Notes under the pieces: generated by a model
What the model was told of the DNA's origin: nothing
What the model saw: the letters and a program-made list of their open reading frames with translations, nothing else
Databases searched by the model: none
In this document: one piece after another, positions 7,951-17,573 of the stretch
How positions within the stretch are numbered: the first letter of the stretch is position 1
Layout of the letters: each line of letters begins with the position of its first letter
DNA from: Clostridium bovifaecis
GTDB lineage: Bacteria; Bacillota; Clostridia; Clostridiales; Clostridiaceae
Direction: 5' to 3'
DNA length: 64,000 bases
Assembly: GCA_009738435.1 (NCBI GenBank)
Contig: CP046522.1
Span: 2,077,249-2,141,248 of the forward strand
Program-made: the position numbers and the translations under genes

Positions 7951-10395
7951 TTAAGTTTCTATAAATTCTTCCTTTACGAAGGCCTTTTGAAGACCATAAG
8001 TTTTTCCGAATCTTAACTTTCCTGTCCCCTTACTATAACTCTCCCACCCTTCAATCATGCGAAGAATATCGTTAATCTCCCTTGATTGCATAGGTGTCAT
8101 TTGTTTTGGCTCTCCCTGAAATAGTTCTACCCAAATCTCCATAGCGCACACCTTATCTCTTTTAACTGTACCTTCTTCTGCCATGCCAAATTCGCTGCCG
8201 TGGATAAAACGCCTTCTTCCTCCAATGTCTAAACTGCTCCAATTTTCAGGCAGCAGCATATCAAGATATTCCCTAATTAAACCTTCCTTCAAGCTTTGTT
8301 CTGTGTGCTGTTCTTGCTTTTTAACTGCTTCCTTTTCAATCTCAGCTTCAAGAAATAGATTTTCACCCTTTTTCCAAAGCTCTAAAGCCTCAGCCCAAAT
8401 CTGATCTATTTCATGCTGAGTAAGGTCAGTCCATAAATTCTTTTTTCTACTGCATACTCCAACTTCAATAGGCCAAAATCTTCTGTTTCCTGTTTTATCC
8501 TTAAGAAACTGATTGTCATTAGTGGTACCAAAAAACACACATTGTCTTGGAAATTTAGTAACTCTTCTTCCATAAGCAACCCGATAAATATCCTCACGTT
8601 TTGATATGAAGTGTTTTACCGCTTCAGCTTCTGCCTTCTTTGTGGCTGATAGTTCTGCCATTTCAATAATCCAAGCATCCTGAAGCTGCTCATAGGCATC
8701 TTTTCCCTGTACAGTACTTAAAGAATCAGAATACCAGCCTTGTCCTAAAAGGCTTATAATATGACTTTTACCTATTCCCTGCTTTCCTAGCAATACAAGC
8801 ATATAATCAAACTTTACCCCTGGAGTAAATACTCTTGCTACTGCTGCAGATAGAGCCTTTCTTGTAACAGTTCTTATGTAAGGATTATCCTCAGCTCCTA
8901 AGTAATCAATCAAAAGGTTATCTACTCTCTTATTCCCATCCCATTTTAAGCTATTTAGATATTCTCTAATGGGATGATATTTATTTCTCTCCGCTACAAT
9001 CAAAAAACCATCATTAATCTTGTTTGGAGCAACTATTTCATATACACTCTCCAGGTAGTGCCTTAATGATGAATCATCACTATCCTTCCAGGGGTCTCCT
9101 TCAATACTATTCTCAATCTGATGCCAAGGAAGATTCCCTCTTATCATGGTTCTGTGTGAAAATTCATTAAGAGCTATTTTGCCCTTTAGGTAAGGATCAT
9201 TCTCCAAAATTAAAACTATATTCTCTATGGTAGGCTTGTAGGCTCCTCTTTTATTAACCTCAAGAAGTTTTAACCACTCTGTATCTATTTCCACATCCTC
9301 ATCCATTATAGAAAAGTCCTCTTTTGCGCTCCTTAATCTTTCTTCACCAAGCTTTAGTCTAATCTCCTCATCCTTTATTACAAAGTCTATCATAGCTTCA
9401 TAAGAAGGCAACTTCACTGTAGGGGTATTAATATCCACTTCTTCATCTAGTTCTCCAAACTTATGAATTCTCACTAAGTCAAAGGCGTTACAGAGCTTAC
9501 CTGAAGCTGGGTCTGTTCCATGGTGAGAAAAGGCAAAGTCCCCATCTTCATATAGAACTAATCCTCCCCAGGTTGAACCTTTAGCATAGGTGTATCTATT
9601 CTCCTCCATACAGGGAGTATAAACATCACTTAAAAACTTCTCTATAGCCTTATGGATATTATAGCTGCGGCAAAAGGCACCTATTAATCCACCCTTCTCC
9701 CTAGGACTTCCTTGTCTTTCTGCTAGTTTCCTTCTTTCCTTTGCAGTTCTTGAAGACTTAGGCCATTTGGATGTATCCTTCCAATTCTCATATCTACTTA
9801 GTATCTCATCAGGGTTTAACCATGTTGTATCTTGAAAGTTAAATTCAAAAATGCCGTCTCTACTGGTGGATGGCCAGTACATAAGCCTTGAAGCTTCGTA
9901 GGTAGTGTCATCAAAGTAATCTATGCCAATCTCATAAGCTACCTTTCTTGCCACAGCTTCATATTCCTCTGGGCTTACAGGTCTGTCTAAAGGAATTACA
10001 AGCCTAAGTCTTGGCTTACCTTTACTATGTTTATGAGTTGAATGCATACAGCAAGCAAAATCAAAGAGAAGCTCAATGGTGTCCCAGAGCCTCCCTTGAC
10101 CATAGTCCGCATCTAAGGTGATTATAGATCTATATTTTACCTTGCTGCTTCTTCTTTTTCCTTCTTCTAAAAAACCTCCAACAAATCCCCCTATATCTTT
10201 TATGTTGTCCTGTTCACTCTTTGGAAGACTTTTATATTCTTCAAAGGTTTCACTTGTGTATGTAGTTCTGCTGAGTCTTTCAACAAGCTGTGACCATTTA
10301 ATTTCTCTGTTGCTCCACTTAGTTTCTTTGCGACCCTTTCCTGTAGAAATGGTAATAGCACCGTCATGCTGAAGTTTTATTTTCCCTTGTTCCAT
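7951..10395 (-). CDS. Phage/plasmid primase-helicase, VapE family
   Basis: Replication protein of 814 residues from ATG 10395 (AAAAGGAG is 9-10 bases away; the upstream ATG 10404 abuts it). The N-terminal third has a primase-like core with TLDADYGQGRLWD near 95 and a histidine-rich strand. The C-terminal half is the VapE (virulence-associated E) helicase: Walker A GKQGIGKS near 537-544, Walker B-like WIIEMAEL, and the FFGTTNDNQFLKDKTGNRRFWP block. VapE proteins act with a family A polymerase in temperate phages and SaPI-like elements. It is the last gene of a four-gene module and is intact, unlike many genes in this window. Confidence 0.9.
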   Translation of the reverse strand: MEQGKIKLQHDGAITISTGKGRKETKWSNREIKWSQLVERLSRTTYTSETFEEYKSLPKSEQDNIKDIGGFVGGFLEEGKRRSSKVKYRSIITLDADYGQGRLWDTIELLFDFACCMHSTHKHSKGKPRLRLVIPLDRPVSPEEYEAVARKVAYEIGIDYFDDTTYEASRLMYWPSTSRDGIFEFNFQDTTWLNPDEILSRYENWKDTSKWPKSSRTAKERRKLAERQGSPREKGGLIGAFCRSYNIHKAIEKFLSDVYTPCMEENRYTYAKGSTWGGLVLYEDGDFAFSHHGTDPASGKLCNAFDLVRIHKFGELDEEVDINTPTVKLPSYEAMIDFVIKDEEIRLKLGEERLRSAKEDFSIMDEDVEIDTEWLKLLEVNKRGAYKPTIENIVLILENDPYLKGKIALNEFSHRTMIRGNLPWHQIENSIEGDPWKDSDDSSLRHYLESVYEIVAPNKINDGFLIVAERNKYHPIREYLNSLKWDGNKRVDNLLIDYLGAEDNPYIRTVTRKALSAAVARVFTPGVKFDYMLVLLGKQGIGKSHIISLLGQGWYSDSLSTVQGKDAYEQLQDAWIIEMAELSATKKAEAEAVKHFISKREDIYRVAYGRRVTKFPRQCVFFGTTNDNQFLKDKTGNRRFWPIEVGVCSRKKNLWTDLTQHEIDQIWAEALELWKKGENLFLEAEIEKEAVKKQEQHTEQSLKEGLIREYLDMLLPENWSSLDIGGRRRFIHGSEFGMAEEGTVKRDKVCAMEIWVELFQGEPKQMTPMQSREINDILRMIEGWESYSKGTGKLRFGKTYGLQKAFVKEEFIET

Positions 10396-10424
10396 CTTAT
10401 TCATCTCCTTTTCCCTTGCTGTAC

Positions 10425-12377
10425 CTAATCCTTTTTATAATAGTTAGTTTCAAAGCTGTCAGCCCTAAGGGGAAGTCCCTTTGCCCAATATATAGGGGAT
10501 TCCATTATTCTTTCTACTTCCTTTAAGGAGCCAAAGCCATAAGGGACATCTAAAACCACTTCATCATGAATATGCATTACAACTTTGTATCCCGCCTCAT
10601 CCAGTCTTATCATTGCATCTGCTAAGCAATCCCTTGCCACAGCCTGCACTATATTTTCAACCAATTTTCCACCATAGGTTTTTAGCCTTCCCCACTTTTT
10701 TGTATTCTGCTCTATACCCTCATAGGTAAGAGTATCCTTATTAAATCTCTCCTCCTTTTCAATTCTGGGCCTAACATAGGAAAGTTTTCTTCCTGAGGGA
10801 AGCTTGATAAAAAGGATTCCCTCTTGAAAAATAAATTGTAAGCCATGCTGTAGTGTTATTACTCTTTTATCTTTTAACGCAGTAATTGCAGCTCTCTCCA
10901 CATCAAACCAAAACTTAACTATTTTAGAATTTGATCTTCTCCATGCAGATACCAGACTTAAAATCTCCTCTTCCTTTAAGCCCATATTTAAAGCACCCAT
11001 AGCAATTAGGGCTCCCTTGCTTCCTTGATAACCTAGTGCAAGTTCTGCTATCTTCCCCTTTTGACGAAGAGGACTCCCCTTGGTTATTGAATCTATTGGT
11101 ACTTTAAACATTTCTGAGGCAGAAGCTTCGTATATCTTCCCGTGAGAATTGAATACCTCCATTCTCCAAACTTCCCCTGCAAGATAGGCTATTACTCTAG
11201 CTTCTATGGCTGAAAAATCTGATACAATAAACCTACTATTAGAGCATGGGATAAAGGCTGTCCTTATAAGCTGAGATAAAACCTCTGGAACACTATTAAA
11301 AAGCAACTCTAAAGCCTCATATTCCCCTTGCCTTAAAAGATTCCTTGTAAGGTCTAAATCCTTAATTTTATTCTGTGGGAGATTTTGCACCTGAACCAAC
11401 CTTCCAGCCCATCTTCCCGTCCTGTTAGCACCATAGAATTGAAGGAGCCCTCTTATACGATTATCCTTGCACAAAGCTCTATCCATAGCTTCATACTTTT
11501 TTATAGAGGCTTTTGAAAGGTCTTTTCTAAGTTCTAAGGCCCTTTTTGTATCCTTACTCTTTACCATATCTAAAAGTTTATCTACATTTTCTTTAGATAA
11601 ACTGTCTACTTCTATTCCTTCAACTTCTAAAATCCACTTTTTCATCATAGCTGCACTTTTAGGATTTTTGATACCAGTTAAGTTTACAAATTCCTTCTTT
11701 AACTTCTCTTGATACTTCCAGTCGCAAATTAAAGCGTGACTTATGAGATTTTTATCAATCATTACACCCCTGTCATTTACTCTTTGATCTAAAGACCATA
11801 ACTTTTGTTCTTCTTTAGTGATGTTGAACTTTTCTAATCTTTTTCTTATACTTCTTTCAACTTCCACATCTTGTGCACAATACTTTTTGAAAGTCCTCCA
11901 CTTATTCGCATTATCCTCAGGTAAATTTCTTTCCTTAAAATCATTTCCTTTTGTAGCTTTGCAAGGAAGCGAAAAATATTTTATTAGTTCTTTTCCCTCT
12001 GCCATCTTTTCCTCTAAAAGGCCTAAAGACCTAGAAACTCCTTCTAAACTTAAAGGTAATCCTAGGCTTAAAGCTAACACCTGAGTACATCTCCATTGCT
12101 CTGGCGGCATTTCTATTTTAAAATAGCGGGCTATACAGGTTCTTTCAAAATTAGCATTAAAGGCAGTTTTCACAATTAAAGGATTAGTCAAAGCTTCCTC
12201 AACTTTTCTTGGCAGATTTTGTCCACTTTTTAAGTCAATTATTTCTACTTCTTCATCGTCAAAGGCATAGGCAAATAGTAAAATTTCAAAATCCTTATCT
12301 TCTGTATAAGCATAGACCCCACATTTAGTGAGGTCTACCTTTGAATAGGTTTCCACATCTATAGCTAAAGTTCTCAT
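10425..12377 (-). CDS. Phage DNA polymerase, family A with 3'-5' exonuclease
   Basis: 650 residues. The N-terminus has the exonuclease motif LAIDVETYSKVDL. The polymerase domain carries motif A (VSDFSAIEARVIAYLAG near 383-400), motif B (RQKGKIAELALGYQGS) and motif C (HIHDEVVLDVP near 608). There is no 5'-3' nuclease domain, as in phage enzymes of this type. The gene starts 7 bases after DUF2815 and is followed by VapE after 30 bases, so the three are one operon. It copies the phage or element genome. Confidence 0.93.
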   Translation of the reverse strand: MRTLAIDVETYSKVDLTKCGVYAYTEDKDFEILLFAYAFDDEEVEIIDLKSGQNLPRKVEEALTNPLIVKTAFNANFERTCIARYFKIEMPPEQWRCTQVLALSLGLPLSLEGVSRSLGLLEEKMAEGKELIKYFSLPCKATKGNDFKERNLPEDNANKWRTFKKYCAQDVEVERSIRKRLEKFNITKEEQKLWSLDQRVNDRGVMIDKNLISHALICDWKYQEKLKKEFVNLTGIKNPKSAAMMKKWILEVEGIEVDSLSKENVDKLLDMVKSKDTKRALELRKDLSKASIKKYEAMDRALCKDNRIRGLLQFYGANRTGRWAGRLVQVQNLPQNKIKDLDLTRNLLRQGEYEALELLFNSVPEVLSQLIRTAFIPCSNSRFIVSDFSAIEARVIAYLAGEVWRMEVFNSHGKIYEASASEMFKVPIDSITKGSPLRQKGKIAELALGYQGSKGALIAMGALNMGLKEEEILSLVSAWRRSNSKIVKFWFDVERAAITALKDKRVITLQHGLQFIFQEGILFIKLPSGRKLSYVRPRIEKEERFNKDTLTYEGIEQNTKKWGRLKTYGGKLVENIVQAVARDCLADAMIRLDEAGYKVVMHIHDEVVLDVPYGFGSLKEVERIMESPIYWAKGLPLRADSFETNYYKKD

Positions 12378-12383
12378 AATTAT

Positions 12384-12917
12384 CTATCCTAAAATATCGT
12401 CATTATCATATATAATACTAAAGTCATCACAAGCCCTAGATTTTCCTAAAGCTTCACCTTCAGATAACTTTTGCACATTAAAGATTGTGCAACCTATGCC
12501 TTTGCTGTCATTCTTGTTAAAGGGATAGAATCTTATAGAAACCCTGCCGTAACAGCCTGAATAAACCTTTGATTCATCTGTTATTTCCTTAAGATTTCTG
12601 TCCACAATTCCTGGCTTTTGTTTAGAGGTGGCGTTTAAAAAATAGTGATGGATATACTCTTCTCTGTCTCCTCTTTCTTCATCTCCGTCTCTTAGAGGTA
12701 TCTTTAACCCATCAGTTATAGCTCCCCATAGGGACATTCCTTCACTCTTTGCATCTTCTATAGCTAAATTTATCTTACTTATAGTTTCTTTATCGTTCTT
12801 TGGAATCAGTATACATAAGCTATACCTAGGCTCCTGTCCCTCTTCCGCAGCCCTTGGTTTAAAAACATTAACATAACTCAACCTTACTTTCCCAGTGATT
12901 ACCTTCGTGTTTCTCAT
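12384..12917 (-). CDS. DUF2815 phage protein, probable ssDNA-binding
   Basis: 177 residues that match the DUF2815 pattern: TGKVRLSYVNVFKP, then PRYSLCILIPKND near 30-43, and VYSGCYGRVSIRFYPFN near 118-134. DUF2815 is found upstream of family A polymerases in Clostridium and Bacillus phages and has been proposed to bind single-stranded DNA, which is inference from context. An AAGGGGGAAG ribosome site precedes the ATG. Confidence 0.85.
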   Translation of the reverse strand: MRNTKVITGKVRLSYVNVFKPRAAEEGQEPRYSLCILIPKNDKETISKINLAIEDAKSEGMSLWGAITDGLKIPLRDGDEERGDREEYIHHYFLNATSKQKPGIVDRNLKEITDESKVYSGCYGRVSIRFYPFNKNDSKGIGCTIFNVQKLSEGEALGKSRACDDFSIIYDNDDILG

Positions 12918-12978
12918 TTTATCTTCCCCCTTATTTTAACTATTGGTACCTGTCACTAACATTAACATTTCATATTAG

Positions 12979-13314
12979 CTAAATACTTTCAACTTGCTTT
13001 AGCAATGCTTCATAGTCCTCTTCTTTCACTTCTGTCAGCTTGCTAGCACCAAAACTTTCAATTAATGCCTTTACTTCTAATCGTTTTCCAGACTGTGTTA
13101 AGGGTACAAGCTTTTCTCGCAGTTCTTTTAAAGTTATAGTTTTATCTTTTAAGGCTGTGATTTCCCTATTTTCTTTAATTTCCTTATCTTCTTTTTCATT
13201 TCTAACCCCTAACCCTTCAACTTCTAACTTCATTTGCGTTAATGATTCAGCTAAAGCCAAAATGGCAGCCATAACTTCTGGGGCTTTGATCTTTAATTCA
13301 ATGTTTATGTTCAT
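12979..13314 (-). CDS. Phage-associated hypothetical protein
   Basis: 111 residues from ATG 13314, chosen because AGAGGTG lies 6 bases upstream. The N-terminus MNINIELKIKAPEVMAAI is amphipathic, the middle is a Lys/Glu-rich helix, and the C-terminal 50 residues form a helical unit ending KEEDYEALLKQVESI. Similar small proteins sit at the head of DUF2815-polymerase-VapE modules. The C-terminal unit may be a small protein-binding domain. Function unknown. Upstream genes of a full module (for example DUF2800) are absent. Confidence 0.65.
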   Translation of the reverse strand: MNINIELKIKAPEVMAAILALAESLTQMKLEVEGLGVRNEKEDKEIKENREITALKDKTITLKELREKLVPLTQSGKRLEVKALIESFGASKLTEVKEEDYEALLKQVESI

Positions 13315-13521
13315 ACTTAACACCTCTTCTAAATTTTTTTATTTTAAAGTCCTTTCCATATGTTAAATATGCAGTTTGTCCAAAAATGATAAAAATTTTT
13401 TATTTTTTTATAATTCAATAAAAATACATTTATCTGTTATTTGTTCATTATAATTACTTTAGTATAATGTTAATTAAGTGGCAGCGGTGTTATAGTATGC
13501 AACAAGAGGAGAATGAAAGAA

Positions 13522-13786
13522 ATGATTGAGAAACTTGATTTAAAAGATATAGAAATAGCAAGAAGTGTACTGGAATTACAAATAACTTCATATAAAATAG
13601 AGTCCCAACTTTTTTAGAATAGGTATTGCGGGTAAACTGATTAACTTTATACAAAAACTTCAGTGTGGTGTAAATAAGGCAGTTGTATGTACAGGAAAGT
13701 TATATTTTGGAGATGTCCAAAATGTAAAAAGAGATTACCTTAAAGGGTTCATTAATCGTAAAACTGCGATACATGAACCATTGTAG
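13522..13786 (+). pseudogene. GNAT acetyltransferase remnant
   Basis: The first part (13522-13617) reads MIEKLDLKDIEIARSVLELQITSYK split by a stop, a typical N-terminus of clostridial GNAT acetyltransferases. A second part in another frame reads RIGIAGKLINFIQKL, the acetyl-CoA pyrophosphate loop, and then LYFGDVQNVKRDYLKGF. The middle of the protein is deleted. A ribosome site GAGGAG is still present. The remainder of 13315-13972 shows no gene. Confidence 0.6.
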
Positions 13787-13934
13787 ATTAGGATGTACTA
13801 ATAAACAGGGTCAATCTTAAGGTTTTATCATCTTGATATTTATAGTTGACTCCATTGGCTTTGAAGCGTAACTGTAAATACTTTCATGATTATAAACAAA
13901 TTCTTTTTGTAATAATGATTAGTAGTAACACTAA

Positions 13935-13983
13935 GCAACCATTAGGATCTCTATAATCAAGTCCTAGAGGTTTTAATGGTTGC
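13935..13983. repeat. Inverted repeat at end of secreted-protein gene
   Basis: GCAACCATTA (13935-13944) and TAATGGTTGC (13974-13983) are exact reverse complements, with an extra TCTCT/AGAGG pairing inside. It overlaps the stop codon of the gene on the minus strand. There is no T run, so it may be an mRNA-stabilising hairpin instead of a terminator. Confidence 0.4.
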
Positions 13984-14665
13984 CTAAATACATGTATAGA
14001 TAATCTATTTCATGACCATCAGGTGTTGCAAGCTGCAATAACTTTTTAGATGCAGGAAGATTTTTTGTGTCAAAGTCAACTAAAGTTAAACCTTTTCTTA
14101 GTGGCTCTCCAGAAACAAGAATTTGGTTTTTGTAATGCTTTATAGATGTAATATTGAAATTAAAAACAATGAGTCTTACAACATAAGGATACTTAATAGT
14201 AAAAGCATATTCATGGATAGGCGAAGCAGTATCGATGCCATTTGGCAGTGCTAAATAACTAGAAAGGTCATACCACCATGATAGGCCTCCCTGGTAATCA
14301 AAAACTATGTGCCGTTGATAAGCCATGTTTAGTGGAACATAACTCCATCTCCATGAGGAGCTATGCCAAAGAGGACTATAAACAGGTCGTTGCCAATTTA
14401 AATCTTTATAAACTGTTGAGAAAGGAACTTTGATTCCAGTTTTCTGTACTAATGAAATAGGAAGAACTTCCTCTTGAAAATTACTCATGTCCCTATCACG
14501 TAGCAGCTCATAATCGTAAATAGTTTTTGGCTCTGTGGGTTCTAATAGTTTTAATTTTTCCTCGCATGTCATAGGTACATGTTGATCTTTTGCAAGTCCA
14601 GTTCCAGCAGATTGAAAGAATATAATAAAGGGTAATAGGAATATACTAAAATACTTTACTCTCAT
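13973..14665 (-). CDS. Predicted secreted protein, unknown function
   Basis: 230 residues with a signal peptide (basic MRVK, hydrophobic core YFSIFLLPFIIFF, likely cleavage after GTGLA near 25). The mature part is rich in aromatic residues and has W/Y-rich segments such as WHSSSWRWSYVP and GGLSWWYDLS, compatible with a beta-rich extracellular fold. Only one cysteine is visible in the mature region. No family recognised. It appears to be transcribed alone; an upstream GGAGTGAT ribosome site supports the start. Confidence 0.7.
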   Translation of the reverse strand: MRVKYFSIFLLPFIIFFQSAGTGLAKDQHVPMTCEEKLKLLEPTEPKTIYDYELLRDRDMSNFQEEVLPISLVQKTGIKVPFSTVYKDLNWQRPVYSPLWHSSSWRWSYVPLNMAYQRHIVFDYQGGLSWWYDLSSYLALPNGIDTASPIHEYAFTIKYPYVVRLIVFNFNITSIKHYKNQILVSGEPLRKGLTLVDFDTKNLPASKKLLQLATPDGHEIDYLYMYLGNH

Positions 14666-14818
14666 AATATCACTCCTCTACCTTAGTATGTTTTAAAATG
14701 AAGAAAATAAATCAGGAGAACTATAGAAAATGAAGTTTAACGAATTTGCCTAATGTAAAAAGAGCATAATATTTGGTTAGTGAACAATCTTCTTATATGA
14801 TTCACTGATTATATAAAT

Positions 14819-14879
14819 GACGGTTAACAGATTTCAGCACTTTATGTTCCAGTACTGAAATCTGCTAACCGTCCCTTTT
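14819..14879 (+). terminator. Long hairpin between convergent or tandem genes
   Basis: GACGGTTAACAGATTTCAG pairs with CTGAAATCTGCTAACCGTC with one mismatch, about 22 bp in all, followed by CCTTTT on the plus strand. It lies just past the stop of the 14895-15260 gene. The GACGGTTAACAG motif resembles ends of small repeat elements seen in clostridia, so it may be a MITE or REP unit that also acts as a terminator. Confidence 0.5.
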
Positions 14880-14894
14880 AAACGTAAGATAAAG

Positions 14895-15260
14895 CTATTC
14901 ACCGAAAAGATCGTCAATGGCTTGAACAGATAGTTCTAATGATTTAATTCTTCTTTCCAAAAGCGTTCTTTGAGGACTACCTACCTTTGATTTAGCATAA
15001 CTGTTCTCAATTGAAGGGAGTAAACCTATAAGAACATTGCGAGCTTCTGCCAAGTCTTCCTGGTTATAATCATGAGGCACTTGATTCCAAACGTTTTCCA
15101 GCATGGCCAAACCAATGTGAAGAGCTTTGAGTCGCTTCTTTACTAATGTAGTATTTGCCCCCTTCTGTGTCATCTGAGCCAATGCCTTTTCAGATTTTCT
15201 GATTGTGGATTGGAAGGATTTTATTGATTCTAGTTTACTTATATTTGATACATTTTCCAT
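14895..15260 (-). CDS. Helical hypothetical protein
   Basis: 121 residues, almost wholly alpha-helical with heptad-like Leu/Ile spacing and many charged residues. It ends AIDDLFGE. No signal peptide, membrane helix or known motif was seen. It has a GAGAGGATGG ribosome site. The protein is probably a small soluble coiled-coil or four-helix protein. No function assigned. Confidence 0.6.
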   Translation of the reverse strand: MENVSNISKLESIKSFQSTIRKSEKALAQMTQKGANTTLVKKRLKALHIGLAMLENVWNQVPHDYNQEDLAEARNVLIGLLPSIENSYAKSKVGSPQRTLLERRIKSLELSVQAIDDLFGE

Positions 15261-15323
15261 ACTAGTGCCATCCTCTCTTCATCTCTGAATTATTATGCTT
15301 GATACTTGATTATAAGTTGTAAT

Positions 15324-15933
15324 TTATATTTTTAAAATCATTTCATACTGATTAACGCTATATTCAAACCCTAATTTGAGTAAGAAATCTTTATTGGATT
15401 TAGATTCACTATCCACGTTAAGAACACTGACTTTAACGTACAATAGAATATATTAATTCTTCTGCTACAGCATTGATTGAGTCAATAGAATTCTACCATG
15501 AAGACTTACAGTCCCAAAAATCTGTTAATTGTCCCCAGTCCATTCTGTTAACATGCTCAACTTCGGATGTATTAGACTTAATTACTTCGAGTAAATATTG
15601 CTTTACTTGTCTTTGTTTAAGCACTTCCTTCATATTCAGAAGCATGCCGTTTGTGACACCTTGTTTTCTATACTCACCTATAACACCTGTCCCTAGATCA
15701 TATACAGTAGGTTTCCCATTCCAACTTCGAAGTCCATTTAAAACAAAACCTACTAACATCTCACCTTTAAAAGCTCCTATGGACAATTCTGGTACATAGC
15801 CTCTTCTTTTAAGCATTAGTTTAAACTTCCAAATGGGCAAGTCCATCTTAACCTGGTAATCAGAAAATGCACTCAAAAATACTTTATGAAGTGTTTCATT
15901 ACTCATTTTATTTAAAAATTTATAGTCAAACAT
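15324..15933 (-). pseudogene. GNAT-type N-acetyltransferase, frameshifted
   Basis: The 146-residue open part has KMSNETLHKVFLSAFSDYQV, a strand with GFVLNGLR, and the acetyl-CoA loop GVIGEYRKQGVTNGML near 90-105, which are GNAT features. After KSNTSEVE the frame is scrambled and stops at 15493. Downstream in another frame, INAVAEELIYS and LNVDSESKSNKDFLLKLGF to a stop at 15324 look like the second GNAT unit of the same protein. It overlaps the PadR gene by 8 bases, so it was probably co-transcribed and perhaps regulated by it. Confidence 0.65.
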
Positions 15934-16444
15934 TTCTTATATCCTTTAACAGTCCTTCAAACCATTGAACATTTACTAAATGATGAGAAAGTGAATTTTC
16001 CAACATTTTTCTAAAATAGGTAGGGGTAGTTTCATAATGCTCAAGAGATTGTTCTAATAAAGAAATTTTCTTTTTAGTTTGTTCGATTTGTATTTCTATT
16101 AGTTTTGTTAGCTCCTCGCTTTTATATTCATTAGTAAATAGCATTGCTGCATAAAAAGATAAATTTATATACTCTGTCTTAGAGCCATACTTATACATCA
16201 ATTTTTCAAATTCTTTATTCCCTAGTTCAGTGATGATATAGTTATGCGTTTCTCTAGTATTATCTAACTGCTCAACTTTTTTAATATATTGTTTTTCTTC
16301 TAATTGTTGAAGATTATAATAGAATGACCCTTTAGTGAAATTTACTATATATTTATAGTGCCTCTCTTCCATTAAGGCTAATAATTCGTATCCATAAGAA
16401 CCTGGGTTTTGTTTTAATAAACCTAAAATTAATAATGGTATCAA
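15926..16444 (-). CDS. PadR-family transcriptional regulator
   Basis: 172 residues. The N-terminal winged helix reads LLILGLLKQNPGSYGYELLALMEE...FTKGSFYYNLQQLEEKQYIKK, and the C-terminal half is the helical Vir/AphA-like dimerisation region (KLIEIQIEQTKKKISLLEQ). The AAAGGAGGCG ribosome site precedes the ATG. The acetyltransferase gene overlaps its 3' end, an arrangement typical of a regulator with its target. The ligand is unknown. Confidence 0.88.
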   Translation of the reverse strand: MIPLLILGLLKQNPGSYGYELLALMEERHYKYIVNFTKGSFYYNLQQLEEKQYIKKVEQLDNTRETHNYIITELGNKEFEKLMYKYGSKTEYINLSFYAAMLFTNEYKSEELTKLIEIQIEQTKKKISLLEQSLEHYETTPTYFRKMLENSLSHHLVNVQWFEGLLKDIRNV

Positions 16445-16507
16445 AAAAACGCCTCCTTTATGTTCTTCATTAAAATTATATTAATGATTATTTCCTAATT
16501 ATAAAGT

Positions 16508-17365
16508 TTAATCATTGTTGATTTGCATGACTTGGGCTAGGAATTCATCATATGATATTTTTCCTAATGCAAAATCCATACTCTTTATATATATCTTTTC
16601 TGCTTTGGTATGTGTTCTAGCATAATTTAGATTTAGCAACTCATTTTCATTAATTAATGGCTTCAATACATGTTGCCTATTAGAAAAGGCTTCAAAGTAT
16701 CGTAAACCAAATTTTCTTTGAGAAATTGCATCAATATGAATACCATCAGGATTAGAAGTTAAACCTGAGGCTGTGACAAAGTAACAATTATCTTGTTCAA
16801 AAGCAAATCTTTGTAATTCTTGATTGATAAAGTTATATTCAGTACAGCTTTTTCCAAATCCTTCTTTGCCTAAAAAGTCTCCTAAACCACCAATAATAAT
16901 TGGAATATCTGGAGAGTTCAACTCCTTTCTAAGAGCCTCAATAATTAAAAGTAACTTCTTGTAATAGACTTTGTAGTTACCATTCATACCATCACTTTCT
17001 CCTTGATGCCATAGAATTCCTGTTAATTCACTACTTTGCATAGCAAATTTGGCTTCAGTTATTGCATGTCTAAAAAGCGCTTCATCTACAGCCCACTCAT
17101 CCAGTGAACTTCCACCTTCAGCACAAGGAATTAAACCAATAATATCTTCTCGATTTTGACGACACCATGCATCTGCAAATGAACCTGCTAGACTTATTCC
17201 CGAAACAGGACGGTCATAATTGATTGGCTCAGTCATCATTTGCCATCTACCATTACGCAACATTTGTATTCTTTCATTGTAAATCGGGGGTACTTCTTGA
17301 ATAAATCCTCGTCCAGCCATATTTGATTGTCCTAACATTAAAAATGATTTAACCACTTTTTTCAT
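16508..17365 (-). CDS. SGNH carbohydrate esterase (sialate O-acetylesterase-like)
   Basis: 285 residues. Block I FLMLGQSNMAGRGF holds the catalytic Ser near 14, block III LWHQGESDG near 117 and block V DGIHIDAISQRKFG near 205 hold the other active-site residues of the SASA/DUF303 family, which removes acetyl groups from sialic acid or plant polysaccharides. No signal peptide is seen, so it acts in the cytoplasm on imported substrate. A consensus promoter overlapped by GntR-like operators lies about 150 bases upstream. Confidence 0.85.
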   Translation of the reverse strand: MKKVVKSFLMLGQSNMAGRGFIQEVPPIYNERIQMLRNGRWQMMTEPINYDRPVSGISLAGSFADAWCRQNREDIIGLIPCAEGGSSLDEWAVDEALFRHAITEAKFAMQSSELTGILWHQGESDGMNGNYKVYYKKLLLIIEALRKELNSPDIPIIIGGLGDFLGKEGFGKSCTEYNFINQELQRFAFEQDNCYFVTASGLTSNPDGIHIDAISQRKFGLRYFEAFSNRQHVLKPLINENELLNLNYARTHTKAEKIYIKSMDFALGKISYDEFLAQVMQINND

Positions 17366-17488
17366 CCTCCTTGTTCATTTAATATTTATGGATAGATGTT
17401 TCTAGTTCTCGGTAAGTATTAAATAATCGCTTATTTAATTCATTGCTTCAGTAGATTTTCCTAGATATCAAAACCTACCAAATTTATC

Positions 17489-17547
17489 ATTGGTCTAATT
17501 AGACTACTAACACTTAACTATTATAGTCTAATTAGACCAATTGTCAA
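17489..17547 (-). promoter_or_regulatory. Sigma-A promoter with paired GntR-type operators
   Basis: On the minus strand TTGACA (17542-17547) and TATAAT (17520-17525) are separated by 16 bases. The spacer is ATTGGTCTAATTAGAC, and a second copy in reverse orientation lies at 17489-17504, just past the expected start site. Both contain the palindrome GTCTAATTAGAC; TGGTCTA-type half sites are typical of GntR/HutC repressors. It would drive the esterase gene. No GntR gene is in the window. Confidence 0.8.
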
Positions 17548-17573
17548 ATATATTTTTGCGGAGTAAAGCTAAA

